A stretch of 60,794 nt of DNA from NCBI GenBank assembly GCA_025210375.1, contig JAOASB010000033.1, positions 1-60,794 of the forward strand. Reading direction: 5' to 3'. Source of the DNA: Maledivibacter sp. Its GTDB lineage: Bacteria > Bacillota > Clostridia > Peptostreptococcales > Caminicellaceae. Made by a program: the position numbers and the translations under genes. Positions within the stretch are counted from its first letter, which is position 1; each line of letters starts with the position of its first letter. Below the pieces are notes generated by a model, which was given only the letters and a program-made list of their open reading frames with translations, had not been told where the DNA came from and ran no database searches. Shown piece after piece: positions 8,661-15,943 of the stretch.

Positions 8661-9356
8661 TCATGAAAATATTGATGAGATTGCATTTAAATTATTAGTA
8701 TATAATAATGTTCCCATAATTATCAGTAAAATCCCACTTATCACTTTTATTATCTTTAGGTTCTTATCTAAATTGTTAATCCTTTGGAGTACTAGATTTA
8801 AAAATAAAGCTGTTATGAGAAAGGGTATGCTGAAGCCCAGGGAATAAATAATCAGAAGATATATGCCTTTTCCATAGGTTTCTAAACCAGCTGCCATCAT
8901 AAGTACGGATCCAAGAATTGGCCCTATACAAGGAGTCCAGCCAAAGCTAAATGCCATACCTAATAGTATTGAATTAATAAATTTAGGTTTTTCAGCATTA
9001 AAGTTAAATTTTCTTTCCATATTGAGGAAGCTTAGATTGATAATTCCTAAATGGTGTATTCCAAAAACTATGACTATTATACCCCCAGCTTTTCTGATTA
9101 TATTATTATTAAAATATAAAAATTTTCCAAAGGCTGTGGCTGTAGCCCCAAGTATTGTAAAGACTATGCTTAATCCCAATAAAAATCCTATGGAATTAAT
9201 TAGAATCGATTTTCTGGCTGCTCCTTCTTCTATTTCTTCTAATGACTCTCCCGTTAAATAGGTTAAATATATAGGCATTAATGGTAATATACAGGGTGAT
9301 AAAAAAGAAGCCATTCCCTGTAAAAATACTACTATAGCCGATATGTTATCATTCAA
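8661..9356 (-). CDS. ccdA: CcdA/DsbD-type thiol electron-transfer membrane protein
   Basis: 231-aa polytopic membrane protein with about six helices and two conserved membrane Cys: FLSPCILPLMP near the N-terminus and FGWTPCIGPILG in the middle. The family passes electrons from cytosolic thioredoxin to extracytoplasmic partners such as ResA/TlpA. The start appears to be TTG, with GGGGGG about 9 nt upstream; later Mets would cut off the essential first motif. It is 20 bp ahead of the TlpA-like lipoprotein gene and clearly forms an operon with it. Confidence 0.88.
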   Translation of the reverse strand: MNDNISAIVVFLQGMASFLSPCILPLMPIYLTYLTGESLEEIEEGAARKSILINSIGFLLGLSIVFTILGATATAFGKFLYFNNNIIRKAGGIIVIVFGIHHLGIINLSFLNMERKFNFNAEKPKFINSILLGMAFSFGWTPCIGPILGSVLMMAAGLETYGKGIYLLIIYSLGFSIPFLITALFLNLVLQRINNLDKNLKIIKVISGILLIIMGTLLYTNNLNAISSIFS

Positions 9357-9435
9357 TAAAACATACCCCCCGTTAGTATGGCGTTTAAATTTATCATACT
9401 ATATTCCTACCCAATTTTAAGGATTAAAAACTAAT

Positions 9436-9470
9436 AAAGAAGACCCCACTATTATATAAGGGTCTTCTTT
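9436..9470. terminator. Terminator of the ferredoxin gene
   Basis: An 11-bp perfect stem (AAAGAAGACCC with GGGTCTTCTTT) lies just after the ferredoxin stop codon and before ccdA. A/T-rich flanks on both sides would allow it to work in either direction. Confidence 0.75.
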
Positions 9471-9473
9471 GTT

Positions 9474-9647
9474 CTAGTCTTGAGGATGGGGGGCATCTAC
9501 TGGGCACACATTGGCACAAGCCCCACAATCAATACATCCAGATGCATCAATAATATATATATTATCTCCAGCACTAATTACATCAACAGGACATTCCGGC
9601 TGACATGCCCCACAACTAATACAATTGTCATTAATGAAATACGCCAT
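9474..9647 (-). CDS. 2[4Fe-4S] ferredoxin, 57 aa
   Basis: Short clostridial-type ferredoxin. Translation gives MAYFINDNCISCGACQPECP at the N-terminus and a second CIDCGACANVCP cluster, that is, two CxxCxxCxxxCP motifs binding two [4Fe-4S] clusters. It is a cytosolic low-potential electron carrier for fermentative enzymes. GGAGGTGA lies 8 nt upstream of the ATG, and a strong terminator follows the stop, so it is probably monocistronic. It sits between ricT and the ccdA-tlpA pair in a block that otherwise follows Bacillus gene order, so this redox group looks like an insertion into that order. Confidence 0.95.
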   Translation of the reverse strand: MAYFINDNCISCGACQPECPVDVISAGDNIYIIDASGCIDCGACANVCPVDAPHPQD

Positions 9648-9733
9648 AATTTATTTCACCTCCAAGAAATTGTTTTTAATCCATTTCCTTTCGTAATAAA
9701 TTATGTCCACTTGTAATACTTTTTATTATATTT

Positions 9734-10624
9734 TTATTCATAGATATCTTCTATATGGTCTATATCTAATTTTTCTTCTGTTTTGGGCTTACAAAGTCTC
9801 TCAATTTCTTGCTTATGGAATATATATATATCGTCACTTAAATCCATATAATGTCTTTCTTTATTTTCTTTAACTATAAGTCTTACCTTAACGGATTCAA
9901 GCAATACATTATTGTCAATAACAATTCCCTCCCCTTCAGGAGTTTTTATTCTTTCTCCTTGGTTAGGTAATCCCTTTCTTAGCTCTGTATAGCTTTCATA
10001 CTCATATCTCAAGCAGCACATAAGTCTTCCACATATTCCTGATATCTTTGTGGGATTAAGGGATAAACTTTGCTCCTTTGCCATCTTTATAGATACGGGC
10101 TCAAACTCTCCAAGCCATGTAGAACAGCAAAGACTTACTCCACAAGGACCTATTCCACCTATCATCTTAGCTTCGTCTCTAACACCTATTTGCCTAAGTT
10201 CTATTCTTGTCCTAAAAACGGAAGCCAAATCCTTAACCAACTCTCTAAAATCCACTCTACCATCGGCAGTAAAGTAAAATATAACCTTATTATTGTCAAA
10301 GGTATATTCTACATCAATAAGCTTCATCTCTAAGCCATGCTCTTCAATTTTTTCTAAGCATATTTCAAAAGCCTTTGTTTCCTTTTCATTATTCTCTTTA
10401 TTTATGATTTCATCTTCTAATGTAGCAATTCTTAAAACCTTTTTTAGGGGAGAAACTATTTCTTCTTCTGATATTTCCTTTGAGCCTACTACTACTTCTC
10501 CAAACTCTATGCCCCTTGCCGTCTCTACAATTACATTTTGTCCTTTTTCTACATCTATATCGTCGGGATCAAAGTAATATATTTTTCCTGCTTTTTTGAA
10601 TCTTACTCCTATAACCCTTACCAT
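9734..10624 (-). CDS. ricT: RicT (YaaT), PSP1-domain regulator
   Basis: 296-aa PSP1-domain protein. GGIGPCGVSLCCSTWLGEFEPVS followed by KISGICGRLMCCLRYEYE is the diagnostic Cys-rich core. In Bacillus, RicT joins RicA and RicF in a complex that carries Fe-S clusters and directs RNase Y maturation of mRNAs and developmental switching. It is 3 bp downstream of holB, the same pairing as in Bacillus, so the two should be cotranscribed. Confidence 0.93.
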   Translation of the reverse strand: MVRVIGVRFKKAGKIYYFDPDDIDVEKGQNVIVETARGIEFGEVVVGSKEISEEEIVSPLKKVLRIATLEDEIINKENNEKETKAFEICLEKIEEHGLEMKLIDVEYTFDNNKVIFYFTADGRVDFRELVKDLASVFRTRIELRQIGVRDEAKMIGGIGPCGVSLCCSTWLGEFEPVSIKMAKEQSLSLNPTKISGICGRLMCCLRYEYESYTELRKGLPNQGERIKTPEGEGIVIDNNVLLESVKVRLIVKENKERHYMDLSDDIYIFHKQEIERLCKPKTEEKLDIDHIEDIYE

Positions 10625-10627
10625 AAA

Positions 10628-11605
10628 TTATACCTCCTGTAAATTTAAAAGCATCGTCTCTATGCTTAGACCAAAATTCACATTTGATCCTATATTCTTT
10701 CTGGTCTTTTCTACAATATCTATGGATTTTCCAAGTTTTTCACAGGATACTGTATTTGTATGAATTCTTAATATATTTATTTTATCTATATTTAATAGAT
10801 ACTTTTCTTCTCCTGTTTCCACTAACAACAATAAATCCCTAAACCAAATACTAAAGAAATCCAATAGTTCTCCAATATACTCCTTATTCTTAACAAAAAA
10901 GTCTACATAATCCAAAAGCTTTAATTTATCTCCTCTAATAACCTCATCTATTATATCTAAAGTCGTCCCTCGTCTACTATTGAATTCTTCCGATTCATAC
11001 AAACTTATAGCTCTGCCTATTGAGCCGTCGGAAAAGCCTGCAAATATTGATAAATTCTCATCTTTAATATTATAATTTTCCTTAAGATAATCTTCTATTA
11101 TTTTTTTTTGTATTCTATTAAATTTAATAGTTTGACTTCTAGATTTTATAGTGGGAAGTAAACCATGAGAATTTTCAGCAATTAGAATAATCATACCATA
11201 CCCTGGTGGTTCTTCCAATATCTTTAAAAGTCTATTTTGGGCACTTGTAGTCATAGTATGGGATGCCTCTATTATAAATATTTTTTTATTGCTTTCATAG
11301 GGTCTCAAAAGAATATTATTTTGAAACTCCTCAATTTGTTTATTTTTTATACTATTTCCCTCTGGTTTAATTATATTTATATCGGGGTGGTTATTATTAT
11401 TTACCTTAATACAAGAAGAACATGTTTCGCATCCAAAATTCTCATTTTTACAATTTATAGCCTTAGCGAATTCTACAGCTGTCAGTATTTTCCCCACCCC
11501 AGCTTGTCCCTCAAAAATATACGCATGGGCAAGCTTGTCTCTTTTTATTGCAGTCTTAAGGAAGCTTATTATTTTATCATGTCCTATGATTTTTTCAAAT
11601 CCCAA
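10628..11605 (-). CDS. holB: DNA polymerase III delta' subunit
   Basis: 325-aa clamp-loader AAA+ subunit. FEGQAGVGKILTA is the P-loop and a four-Cys zinc module (CKNENFGCETCSSC) follows, as in family members. The usual SRC arginine-finger motif reads SRS here (TIKSRSQTIKF), with the arginine kept. The C-terminal half is helical and poorly conserved. It is upstream of ricT and downstream of darA across a 125-bp gap that contains a hairpin. The Bacillus yaaR gene that normally lies between darA and holB is absent. Confidence 0.9.
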   Translation of the reverse strand: MGFEKIIGHDKIISFLKTAIKRDKLAHAYIFEGQAGVGKILTAVEFAKAINCKNENFGCETCSSCIKVNNNNHPDINIIKPEGNSIKNKQIEEFQNNILLRPYESNKKIFIIEASHTMTTSAQNRLLKILEEPPGYGMIILIAENSHGLLPTIKSRSQTIKFNRIQKKIIEDYLKENYNIKDENLSIFAGFSDGSIGRAISLYESEEFNSRRGTTLDIIDEVIRGDKLKLLDYVDFFVKNKEYIGELLDFFSIWFRDLLLLVETGEEKYLLNIDKINILRIHTNTVSCEKLGKSIDIVEKTRKNIGSNVNFGLSIETMLLNLQEV

Positions 11606-11649
11606 AGCTTACAATCCTTTCTATAATATAGGGTTTTCATAGTATAGCT

Positions 11650-11697
11650 TATACATATCCAAAACCTCGATGGATTAACAAGTTTTGGATATGTGTA
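11650..11697. repeat. Hairpin between darA and holB
   Basis: TATACATATCCAAAAC pairs with GTTTTGGATATGTGTA (one mismatch) around a 16-nt loop. No U-tract follows, so read-through from darA to holB is likely. The TTATACATAT core resembles the long palindrome family at 1272, 49220 and 60225. Confidence 0.6.
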
Positions 11698-11730
11698 GAT
11701 TAATAGCTTTACCTGAATCTCTATATCATC

Positions 11731-12057
11731 TTATACTTTCTCGAATCTTTCTATATCAACAACAAATATTGTAGCTCCCCCTACTAACACCTCAATAGGG
11801 ATAGGTATATAATTAGAATTATCTCCTAGCATGGGAGCTGTTGTTGTTATTTCCTTCCTTGTTTTGCTAACATCTTTAATGATTTTTATTACTTCATCTA
11901 CCTTTTCCCTTTGAACCCCTGTAAAAAGCGTTGTGTTTCCTGACCTTAAAAATCCCCCTGTGGAAGCCAGCTTAGTAACACCAAAGTTTGCTTCAGTAAG
12001 CTTTTGGGTTACCCCATGGGCGTCCTCATCATGAACTATAGCAATAACAAGCTTCAT
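11731..12057 (-). CDS. darA: DarA (YaaQ/PstA) cyclic-di-AMP receptor
   Basis: 108-aa PII-like signalling protein that binds cyclic-di-AMP as a trimer. MKLVIAIVHDEDAHGVTQKL and the TKLASTGGFLRSGNTTLFTG segment are the family's conserved strand and ligand loop. Length and position between tmk and holB agree with Bacillus yaaQ. Its downstream partner is not established in the literature I know. Confidence 0.93.
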   Translation of the reverse strand: MKLVIAIVHDEDAHGVTQKLTEANFGVTKLASTGGFLRSGNTTLFTGVQREKVDEVIKIIKDVSKTRKEITTTAPMLGDNSNYIPIPIEVLVGGATIFVVDIERFEKV

Positions 12058-12086
12058 TCTACTTCCCCCTCTTTTTTAAGTTTTAA

Positions 12087-12710
12087 TTAAAACTTCAATT
12101 TATTCTCAACAATTTTTACAATATCCTTATACAATTCTTCTATGGATTTAGAAGCATCCACGCCTATTATCCTCTGTGGATATAAGCTTTCAAGCTTAAG
12201 ATATCCTTCATAAACCTTATTATGAAATTCAAGCTTTTCCATATCCAATCTATTACATTCATCGGATGAAAATTTTCTATTCAAGCCTAGCTCTGGTGAA
12301 AGCTTCATTAAAAAGGTTATATCTGGCTGGGTTCCTGCTGTAGCCATATCGTTAATCTTCTTGATAAAGTCTATACCTAAATTTCTTCCTATACCTTGAT
12401 ATACTATACTGGAGTCCACAAATCTATCACATATAATCGCTTTACCCTCTAAAAGTGCTGGTTTTATTATCTGAGCAACATGCTGAGCCCTTGAAGCAGC
12501 ATATAGTAATGCCTCTGTTATTTTATCCATTTCCATATTATTTTTATCTAGTATAACATTTCTAATCTGTTCACTTATATTTGTTCCACCGGGTTCTCTG
12601 GTTATCAATATATCATAACCCTTTTCCTTAAAGTACTTTTCTAATAGTTTAATCTGAGTTGTTTTTCCTGATCCATCTGGCCCTTCAAAGGTTATGAATA
12701 CACCGCTCAT
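12087..12710 (-). CDS. tmk: Thymidylate kinase
   Basis: 207-aa P-loop kinase converting dTMP to dTDP. FEGPDGSGKTTQ is the Walker A, TREPGGT the DRX-like/REPGG motif, and CDRFVDSSIVYQG the nucleoside-site motif. It lies 13 bp downstream of the PLP decarboxylase gene and 29 bp before darA, part of the origin-type operon. Confidence 0.96.
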   Translation of the reverse strand: MSGVFITFEGPDGSGKTTQIKLLEKYFKEKGYDILITREPGGTNISEQIRNVILDKNNMEMDKITEALLYAASRAQHVAQIIKPALLEGKAIICDRFVDSSIVYQGIGRNLGIDFIKKINDMATAGTQPDITFLMKLSPELGLNRKFSSDECNRLDMEKLEFHNKVYEGYLKLESLYPQRIIGVDASKSIEELYKDIVKIVENKLKF

Positions 12711-12723
12711 AATATCCCTCTCT

Positions 12724-14166
12724 CTATTTTATGACATTTATTGTATTTAAAGACCTATCACTTGTTCCAATTATATTTATTTCTAAACCCTTAAGTATCT
12801 TAGCATATTCTATTATTTCTTGACTAATCACTTCACCAGGACAAACCAAAGGAATTCCCGGTGGATAGGGTATTATATATTCTCCACTAATTCTTCCACC
12901 GCTCTGGATAAAGGGTATACTTTTTTTCTCCCTATACACAGCATCCCTAGGTAAAAGCTCTACCTTAGGAATCATGAAGCTAAATTCCGGCATCTCATTT
13001 TTCTTATGGGCAATCCTTCTATCGTCATGTATTGATTTGAGAGACCTAGCTAGCCTTTCAAAGTCATGCTTATCATTTGCTATAGAAGATACTGCAAGTA
13101 CATTATATATATCGGCCATCTCAACTTGAATACTGTACTTTTCCCTTAGAATTTCTTCAAGCTTAATGCCATCAATACCTATTTCCTTCATATTGATAGT
13201 AAGCTTTGTGATATCTATATCCTTCACACCGTAGCTTCCTATGATTTCCTTAGAAAAGATATCTAATCCCTCAGTTTTATCTATAGCTTCTCTAAAATCC
13301 TTAATATTGCCTATGAGCTTTTGCATCAAGTAATTTCCTTCTTCAGCCACTATATTTACTGCCATATCTAAGGCCGCCATGAGCAAATATGATGGACTAC
13401 TACTTTGATTTAATGATAGCATAAATTTAAGCTTATCAATATCTATTCTTTTACCCTTGACATGAAGCATAGAGCTTTGGGTGAGGGAGGGTAATGTCTT
13501 ATGGGTACTATGAACAACTATATCCGCGCCTGCATCCAAGGCTGATATAGGAAGGTCCTCACTCAGCTTAAGATGGGCTCCATGGGCTTCGTCCACAAGC
13601 AATATCTTATTATTGTTATGAACTATTTCAGCTATTTTTTCTATATCACTACATATTCCATAATAATTTGGATATGTTATAAGGACCGCCTTTGCATCGG
13701 GATTGTCTTTTATTGCACCTTCAATAGCTTCAGCAGTGATAGCCATACTTAAAAACAGCTTAGAACATATTTGGGGCTTAACATAAATAGGTTCTACCCC
13801 TCCAAGTATCATTCCACTTATAACAGATTTATGACAATCCCTTGGCACTATTATTTTATCTCCGGGATTTGTAGCAGCCATTATCATAGAAATAATACCT
13901 GAAGTAGTTCCATTAACTAGAAAAAAGGTATGATCTCCACCATAAAAATCCTTGGCCCTTTCCTGTGCTTCCTTTATCATTCCCTCCGGTGCATGTAAAT
14001 TATCTGATCCAGGTATTTCTGTAATATCAAATTTACCTATATTCTCAATTCTCTCTAAATTATATTTTTTGAATATTTTCCCACCTTTGTGGCCAGGGAC
14101 ATGAAATGAAATCATATTTCTTCTTGAAAGTCCTTCTAATTCTTTCAGAATAACGGGTTTTTTCAA
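12724..14166 (-). CDS. Orn/Lys/Arg decarboxylase family PLP enzyme
   Basis: 480-aa fold-type I PLP decarboxylase, the short Firmicute form (YaaO/SpeA-like) lacking the N-terminal wing of E. coli enzymes. SFHVPGHKGG at the N-terminus, GTTSGIISMI (cofactor phosphate), VDEAHGAHL (Asp to pyridine N), and HSTHKTLPSLTQSS with the Schiff-base Lys are visible. It probably makes a polyamine precursor (agmatine, cadaverine or putrescine), but the substrate is not decided by these motifs. It is the first gene of the tmk-darA-holB-ricT run, with a 133-bp gap to the divergent small HTH gene. Confidence 0.88.
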   Translation of the reverse strand: MKKPVILKELEGLSRRNMISFHVPGHKGGKIFKKYNLERIENIGKFDITEIPGSDNLHAPEGMIKEAQERAKDFYGGDHTFFLVNGTTSGIISMIMAATNPGDKIIVPRDCHKSVISGMILGGVEPIYVKPQICSKLFLSMAITAEAIEGAIKDNPDAKAVLITYPNYYGICSDIEKIAEIVHNNNKILLVDEAHGAHLKLSEDLPISALDAGADIVVHSTHKTLPSLTQSSMLHVKGKRIDIDKLKFMLSLNQSSSPSYLLMAALDMAVNIVAEEGNYLMQKLIGNIKDFREAIDKTEGLDIFSKEIIGSYGVKDIDITKLTINMKEIGIDGIKLEEILREKYSIQVEMADIYNVLAVSSIANDKHDFERLARSLKSIHDDRRIAHKKNEMPEFSFMIPKVELLPRDAVYREKKSIPFIQSGGRISGEYIIPYPPGIPLVCPGEVISQEIIEYAKILKGLEINIIGTSDRSLNTINVIK

Positions 14167-14299
14167 AGATACCCCTTCCCTTCAAAGAATTTTATAAATA
14201 TTTATAATTTTGCAATTTTTTCTACGATTTGGGAATAATCTTAATATACAGCATTCCTATATATATCATATATTAATTATATCTTAAAGGAGGGTGTAA

Positions 14300-14467
14300 A
14301 TGAAAGGCTATACTCCTATAACTACTTTAAAAGATTTTATTTATACATATTCTCCCCATAGAAGTGACACAGAAATCGCTTATTTACTTAATATAAGTGA
14401 AAAGGATATAAAAACAATCCGGGAGGAACTCAAAAAAAAAGCTGATGATAATAATCTAAAGCTTTAA
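14300..14467 (+). CDS. 55-aa HTH-like small protein
   Basis: Short ORF with AGGAGG 7 nt before the ATG and an intrinsic terminator just after the stop, which supports expression. The middle (SDTEIAYLLNISEKDIKTIREEL) looks like a helix-turn-helix: a first helix, a turn at NIS, then a recognition-like helix, with a Lys-rich tail. No family is recognised. It is divergent from the Orn/Lys decarboxylase gene and could regulate it, but this is only position-based. Confidence 0.65.
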   Translation: MKGYTPITTLKDFIYTYSPHRSDTEIAYLLNISEKDIKTIREELKKKADDNNLKL

Positions 14468-14485
14468 AGGAAACTAAAAATTTTA

Positions 14486-14528
14486 AAGGGTTAATAGCTT
14501 AAGAGCTAATAACCCCTTCGTTTTTTTT
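14486..14528 (+). terminator. Terminator of the small HTH gene
   Basis: GGGTTAATAGCT pairs with AGCTAATAACCC (one mismatch) around TAAG and runs into eight Ts. It overlaps the 3' end of the convergent membrane-protein gene. Confidence 0.65.
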
Positions 14529-15020
14529 AGTCTCCTCAAAATTACGTTTTAAAGCATTCAAAAAAGCCTCATTTGGTTCAAAAATAAGTCTGTAGGTTTT
14601 ATTCTCTTTTAAAAATTCAATGGAATACCAGTTGTTCTTATCATTATCTATAACAAATCTATACTCTTTTATATCCTTAAAGGTCTCATCGGATTCATCG
14701 TATGGTTTAAGGCTGACAACATCCTTAGGTTTAATATGGAAGAATACGTGATTTGATCTACCTATAACTCTTTCCACCATTAATTCATCTTCTATTATTC
14801 TATAGTTATAAAAGGCTAAGTTCTTATACAATATATATCCACAAATTATAGAACATAGGATAAGGGATAGCATTGCAGCTACACTTCCATATGATGCCCC
14901 ATACCGGCTGAAAAAATCAATAGCTACATTCATTATCACAACAGTAACAACAATCATAGCCAATATTTTCCAAAAACTTATATTCTTTTTCCTTACCGTT
15001 TGCTTAAATATTGGTGACAT
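14499..15020 (-). CDS. Small membrane protein with a possible PH-like domain
   Basis: 173 aa. Two membrane segments (about residues 18-38 and 46-65) form a hairpin. The rest is a soluble strand-rich domain (YNYRIIEDELMVERVIGRSNHVFFHIKPKDVVSLKPY) resembling bacterial PH-like modules attached to membrane hairpins. No function is recognised. It ends inside the terminator of the convergent HTH gene and is preceded by a 317-bp gap with repeats only. Confidence 0.65.
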   Translation of the reverse strand: MSPIFKQTVRKKNISFWKILAMIVVTVVIMNVAIDFFSRYGASYGSVAAMLSLILCSIICGYILYKNLAFYNYRIIEDELMVERVIGRSNHVFFHIKPKDVVSLKPYDESDETFKDIKEYRFVIDNDKNNWYSIEFLKENKTYRLIFEPNEAFLNALKRNFEETKKNEGVISS

Positions 15021-15108
15021 AAAAAAACTCCCTACTTATATTTTGTAGTAAATATTTGAAATATCAAAGCCATCATTCGATCCAGTTTTATCTAAAAAAA
15101 TTATTATT

Positions 15109-15170
15109 GAGAAAGTTGCATAATATATATAGTAGATGATTTTTACAGAAGGTAATTATGCAATTTGCTC
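15109..15170. repeat. 62-bp mini-element sharing MITE termini
   Basis: It starts GAGAAAGTTGCATAA and ends with the complement of GAGCAAATTGCATAA. The inner 45 bp, inverted, match 1231-1276. It is a short relative of the element at 1231-1489. The gap 15021-15337 holds this, a second hairpin (15178-15227) and no gene. Confidence 0.65.
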
Positions 15171-15177
15171 TATCATT

Positions 15178-15227
15178 GATAAACAACATTAAGACTTAAA
15201 ATATATTAAACCTTGAAGTTGTTTATC
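15178..15227. repeat. Inverted repeat next to the mini-element
   Basis: GATAAACAAC and GTTGTTTATC are perfect arms, with further short pairing inside (AAG/CTT, TTAA/TTAA). There is no T-tract, so a terminator is unlikely. Confidence 0.5.
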
Positions 15228-15337
15228 TTTAATAACATATTATCATTAATCTCAAATAATTACAACTTTTTAGGTAGTTTCAGCTATTCCATTTAATATT
15301 TCTAAAAAAAAATAATCTACATAATTTCTATTGTAGA

Positions 15338-15529
15338 CTATTTTGCGATCTTTAAGTATTCTTTTGTATAATAATCATTTTGCTTACCATCAGATTTGGA
15401 TGACTTTTTTTTATCACTATTCATCACTTCATCGGCTGTACTTTTTACTATATAAAACTGAATGTAAGCAATTGGCAAACATAATAATATCAAGAATACT
15501 ATTCTGAGGGATGTTTTTAAAACAGCCAT
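15338..15529 (-). CDS. 63-aa single-pass membrane protein
   Basis: One N-terminal membrane helix (about residues 8-28) followed by a short, charged, Lys/Asp/Ser-rich tail ending in YYTKEYLKIAK. A GGTGAG-like ribosome site precedes the ATG. No family is recognised. It may be a small membrane-associated peptide; the coding call rests on the ribosome site and clean helix. Confidence 0.5.
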   Translation of the reverse strand: MAVLKTSLRIVFLILLCLPIAYIQFYIVKSTADEVMNSDKKKSSKSDGKQNDYYTKEYLKIAK

Positions 15530-15726
15530 AGTCTCACCATTCCTTTAAACTAAATTATTTTCATATAACTATTTATTCTATATTTATTTGAAATCTCCTT
15601 CATCGAAACCTTAGTTCTTTTGTACTATTTCATGTGTTTTTGTCTTTAAATGTAGAATTCATTATACTAAAACACACCATATAGTTGTTGATAAAATTTT
15701 ATAACACTATATATATTCGACAGAAT

Positions 15727-15823
15727 TGTGGAAAAATTGTGAATAAGTAAAAGCTATTCTTCTCCATAACCCTCTGAAAGGTAGATCATCACTTGATTTA
15801 TGAGGTGTTCAGACTTATCCACA
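15727..15823. promoter_or_regulatory. Cluster of DnaA-box-like 9-mers
   Basis: TTATCCACA (15815-15823) is a perfect DnaA box. TGTGAATAA (15738-15746) is the complement of TTATTCACA and also fits TTATNCACA. TGTGGAAAA (15727-15735) is the complement of TTTTCCACA, one mismatch away. The three lie within 97 bp of an AT-rich intergenic space (15530-15943) that holds no gene. The gap therefore contains a possible DnaA-binding region and the terminator below. Confidence 0.5.
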
Positions 15824-15895
15824 ACTTGTAGGTAAATTTTCCTATGCTTTATAGATATTACAGTCAAAACCTTAATTTATTCTCCATATGAATAA

Positions 15896-15939
15896 AAAAC
15901 CCATAAATATCCTGGCTTAAAAGGATATTTATGGGTTTT
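15896..15939 (-). terminator. Strong terminator of the two-component operon
   Basis: An 18-bp perfect stem (AAAACCCATAAATATCCT with its complement) and an 8-nt loop lie directly after the lipoprotein stop codon, followed on the minus strand by TTTTTTATT. Confidence 0.9.
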
Positions 15940-15943
15940 ATTT

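Noticed and set aside
8108..8698. 196-aa plus-strand ORF
   Set aside because: It is antisense to the TlpA-like lipoprotein gene, which has a lipobox and a WCGPC active site.
9480..9716. 78-aa plus-strand ORF
   Set aside because: It is the reverse shadow of the ferredoxin gene, whose CxxCxxCxxxCP motifs on the other strand are unambiguous.
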